DNA of 6,478 nucleotides from Candidatus Methanoplasma sp. (GTDB lineage Archaea; Thermoplasmatota; Thermoplasmata; Methanomassiliicoccales; Methanomethylophilaceae), in contig JAISPV010000032.1 of NCBI GenBank assembly GCA_031274665.1, positions 1-6,478 of the forward strand. The letters run 5' to 3'. A model generated the notes under the pieces. The model worked only from the letters and a program-made list of their open reading frames with translations, was not told the DNA's origin and searched no databases. Every line of letters starts with the position of its first letter. Within the stretch, counting starts at the first letter, position 1. This document shows, piece after piece, positions 5,360 through 6,478 of the stretch. The translations under genes and the position numbers were made by a program.

Positions 5360-6301
5360 ATGCCATCTGACGACCCTATTGAAATAGTAAAGTTGCGGAA
5401 AGAGTATGGGGGGTTTGTTGCAGTGGACGATCTCGATCTTTCCGTAAAGAAGAACAGTTTTACCGGTTTTTTGGGACCTAACGGTGCCGGAAAAAGCACT
5501 ACTCTGAAGATATTGACCCATCTGATCAATGCGACCTCGGGAGAAGCCTACATCAACGGTATCGACGTGACCAGGGACCCGAAGGCGGCGCTGACCGGCG
5601 TGGGTACGGTGGTCGAGACGCCGGAGTTCTATCCTTATCTTACGCCAAGAGAGACCCTGAGGTACGTGGGACAGATAATAGGAATGAGTTCCGAGGCGAT
5701 AGACAGCGAGACCGAAAGGATCCTGGAAAAGGTCAAGATGACGGAGTGGGAGGACAAGAGGCTGGGGACCTTCTCGAAAGGGATGAGGCAGAGGATCGCC
5801 ATCGGCCAAGCTCTCATGAACAACCCCCGCATCATCATTTTGGACGAGCCGACCTCCGGTCTCGATCCAAGAGGTCAGGCCGAGATGAGAGAGATCCTGA
5901 AGAACCTCAGGAACGACTCCAAGAACCTCACTGTGATCATGAGCTCCCACGTACTCCATGAAGTAAGCGATCTTTGCGATAGGATAGCTCTGATCAACCA
6001 CGGAAAGATGATCCTTCATGACGATATGAGTATCATCGGAACGACCGATGGCAAGAAGAGAATGATAGTCAAGGTCGAGGGCACACCCAACGAAGATATG
6101 ATATCCAAGGTCCTTCAGTTGAACAATGTGGTCTCGGCCGAAAGGTTCGGCAATGATATTGATGTCATGATAAAAGGCGACAACAATGTCCGTGTCAAAT
6201 TCTTCAATGAACTCAGCGCGTTGGGTATTGGTGTATACGGCGTGAACGAAGAGGGCACCCTTGAGACCACTTACCTGAAATTGATAAAGGAGTCGAGATG
6301 A
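5360..6301 (+). CDS. ABC transporter ATP-binding protein (ABC-2 / BcrA-DrrA type)
   Basis: A 313-residue cytoplasmic ATPase that would power a partner permease. Motifs in order are Walker A GPNGAGKST (39-47), a Q-loop region reading VVETPEFYPYLTP (84-96) with Glu86 where most ATPases have Gln, as in BcrA-like exporters, the signature FSKGMRQR (138-145), Walker B IIILDEPTSGLDP (158-170) with catalytic E163, and the H-loop SSHVLHEV (195-202). Residues from about 230 form a C-terminal extension of the DUF4162-like kind (RMIVKVEG through TTYLKLI). The family exports drugs, peptides or lipids, or serves natural-product immunity; the cargo here is unknown. It is the first gene of its operon, has a strong TATA element and an upstream palindrome, and its TGA overlaps the permease ATG. 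Family identification is secure. Confidence 0.95.
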   Translation: MPSDDPIEIVKLRKEYGGFVAVDDLDLSVKKNSFTGFLGPNGAGKSTTLKILTHLINATSGEAYINGIDVTRDPKAALTGVGTVVETPEFYPYLTPRETLRYVGQIIGMSSEAIDSETERILEKVKMTEWEDKRLGTFSKGMRQRIAIGQALMNNPRIIILDEPTSGLDPRGQAEMREILKNLRNDSKNLTVIMSSHVLHEVSDLCDRIALINHGKMILHDDMSIIGTTDGKKRMIVKVEGTPNEDMISKVLQLNNVVSAERFGNDIDVMIKGDNNVRVKFFNELSALGIGVYGVNEEGTLETTYLKLIKESR

Positions 6302-6478
6302 TGTATATTGAAATAGATGATCTCAGGCAATCTTATGTCGTGGCAAAGAACGAGATCCGCAAGTTCGTCCGCGGGAAAAAGTTCACTTTGTATGTTGTGT
6401 TGATCGGAGTCATATTTGCACTTATAACGTTCCTCCCCTATCTTTTCGGAGGAAATCTTGGACATACACCCGGCGATG
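6298..6478 (+). CDS. ABC-2 type permease, N-terminal fragment cut by window edge
   Basis: Sixty codons are visible before the window ends. The ATG at 6298 overlaps the ATPase stop as ATGA and follows GGAG (6289-6292) at 5 bases; a second in-frame ATG at 6301 is possible. The fragment begins with an amphipathic segment (LRQSYVVAKNEIRKFVRGKK, 9-28) typical of the cytoplasmic lead-in of ABC-2 permeases, then a hydrophobic helix at about 31-50 (LYVVLIGVIFALITFLPYLF). By position and pattern it is the membrane subunit for the preceding ATPase. There is too little sequence to name a subfamily. Confidence 0.8.
   Translation, partial: MMYIEIDDLRQSYVVAKNEIRKFVRGKKFTLYVVLIGVIFALITFLPYLFGGNLGHTPGD

Noticed and set aside
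5440..5660. Glu in place of Gln in the Q-loop of the ABC ATPase as a defect
   Set aside because: BcrA-like ATPases commonly carry a Glu in this position, so it marks the subfamily and not an inactive protein.
5339..6019. 226-codon minus-strand frame opposite the ABC ATPase
   Set aside because: It mirrors the ATPase coding sequence with no motifs of its own; Walker A, signature and Walker B are all on the plus strand.

Overview
The window looks like a piece of an archaeal chromosome, most likely a methanogen-related Thermoplasmatota lineage such as Methanomassiliicoccales. The support is a class I (archaeal-type) CCA-adding enzyme, A/T-rich box A-like elements about 25 bases upstream of several start codons, a deaminase of the methanogen DadD type, and six visible stop codons that are all TGA. 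The lineage is inferred from these traits, not proven. I see no rRNA, tRNA, CRISPR array, insertion sequence or phage gene, and the gene content is chromosomal housekeeping and small-molecule metabolism.

Left half, minus strand (1-3058). In order of transcription from the right these are a metallo-beta-lactamase-fold hydrolase (2222-3058), a PadR-type repressor (1754-2086), a six-helix membrane protein with a permease-prefix-like N-terminal domain (862-1752), and the N-terminal 256 codons of the tRNA CCA-adding enzyme (768 down to 1, cut by the window edge). PadR and the membrane protein are separated by one base and form an operon, probably autoregulated through a 23-bp imperfect palindrome upstream of padR. 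The CCA enzyme has its own promoter.

Right half, plus strand (3138-6478). A DadD-type 5'-deoxyadenosine/S-adenosylhomocysteine deaminase (3138-4427) overlaps a PHP-domain phosphoesterase (4424-5317) through ATGA. Next is a separate promoter with a perfect 14-bp palindrome, then an ABC transporter ATPase (5360-6301), which overlaps the start of its probable permease (6298 to the window end), again through ATGA.

The metallo-hydrolase and the deaminase/PHP pair diverge from a 79-bp intergenic region. The most unusual feature of the window is there: a 19-nt sequence occurs once near the 5' end of each divergent gene, in inverted orientation and with one mismatch. It is either a shared control element or the trace of an inverted duplication. 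Together the three enzymes may process by-products of S-adenosylmethionine or nucleotide chemistry; this is inferred from gene arrangement. No clearly new multi-gene system is evident beyond this arrangement.
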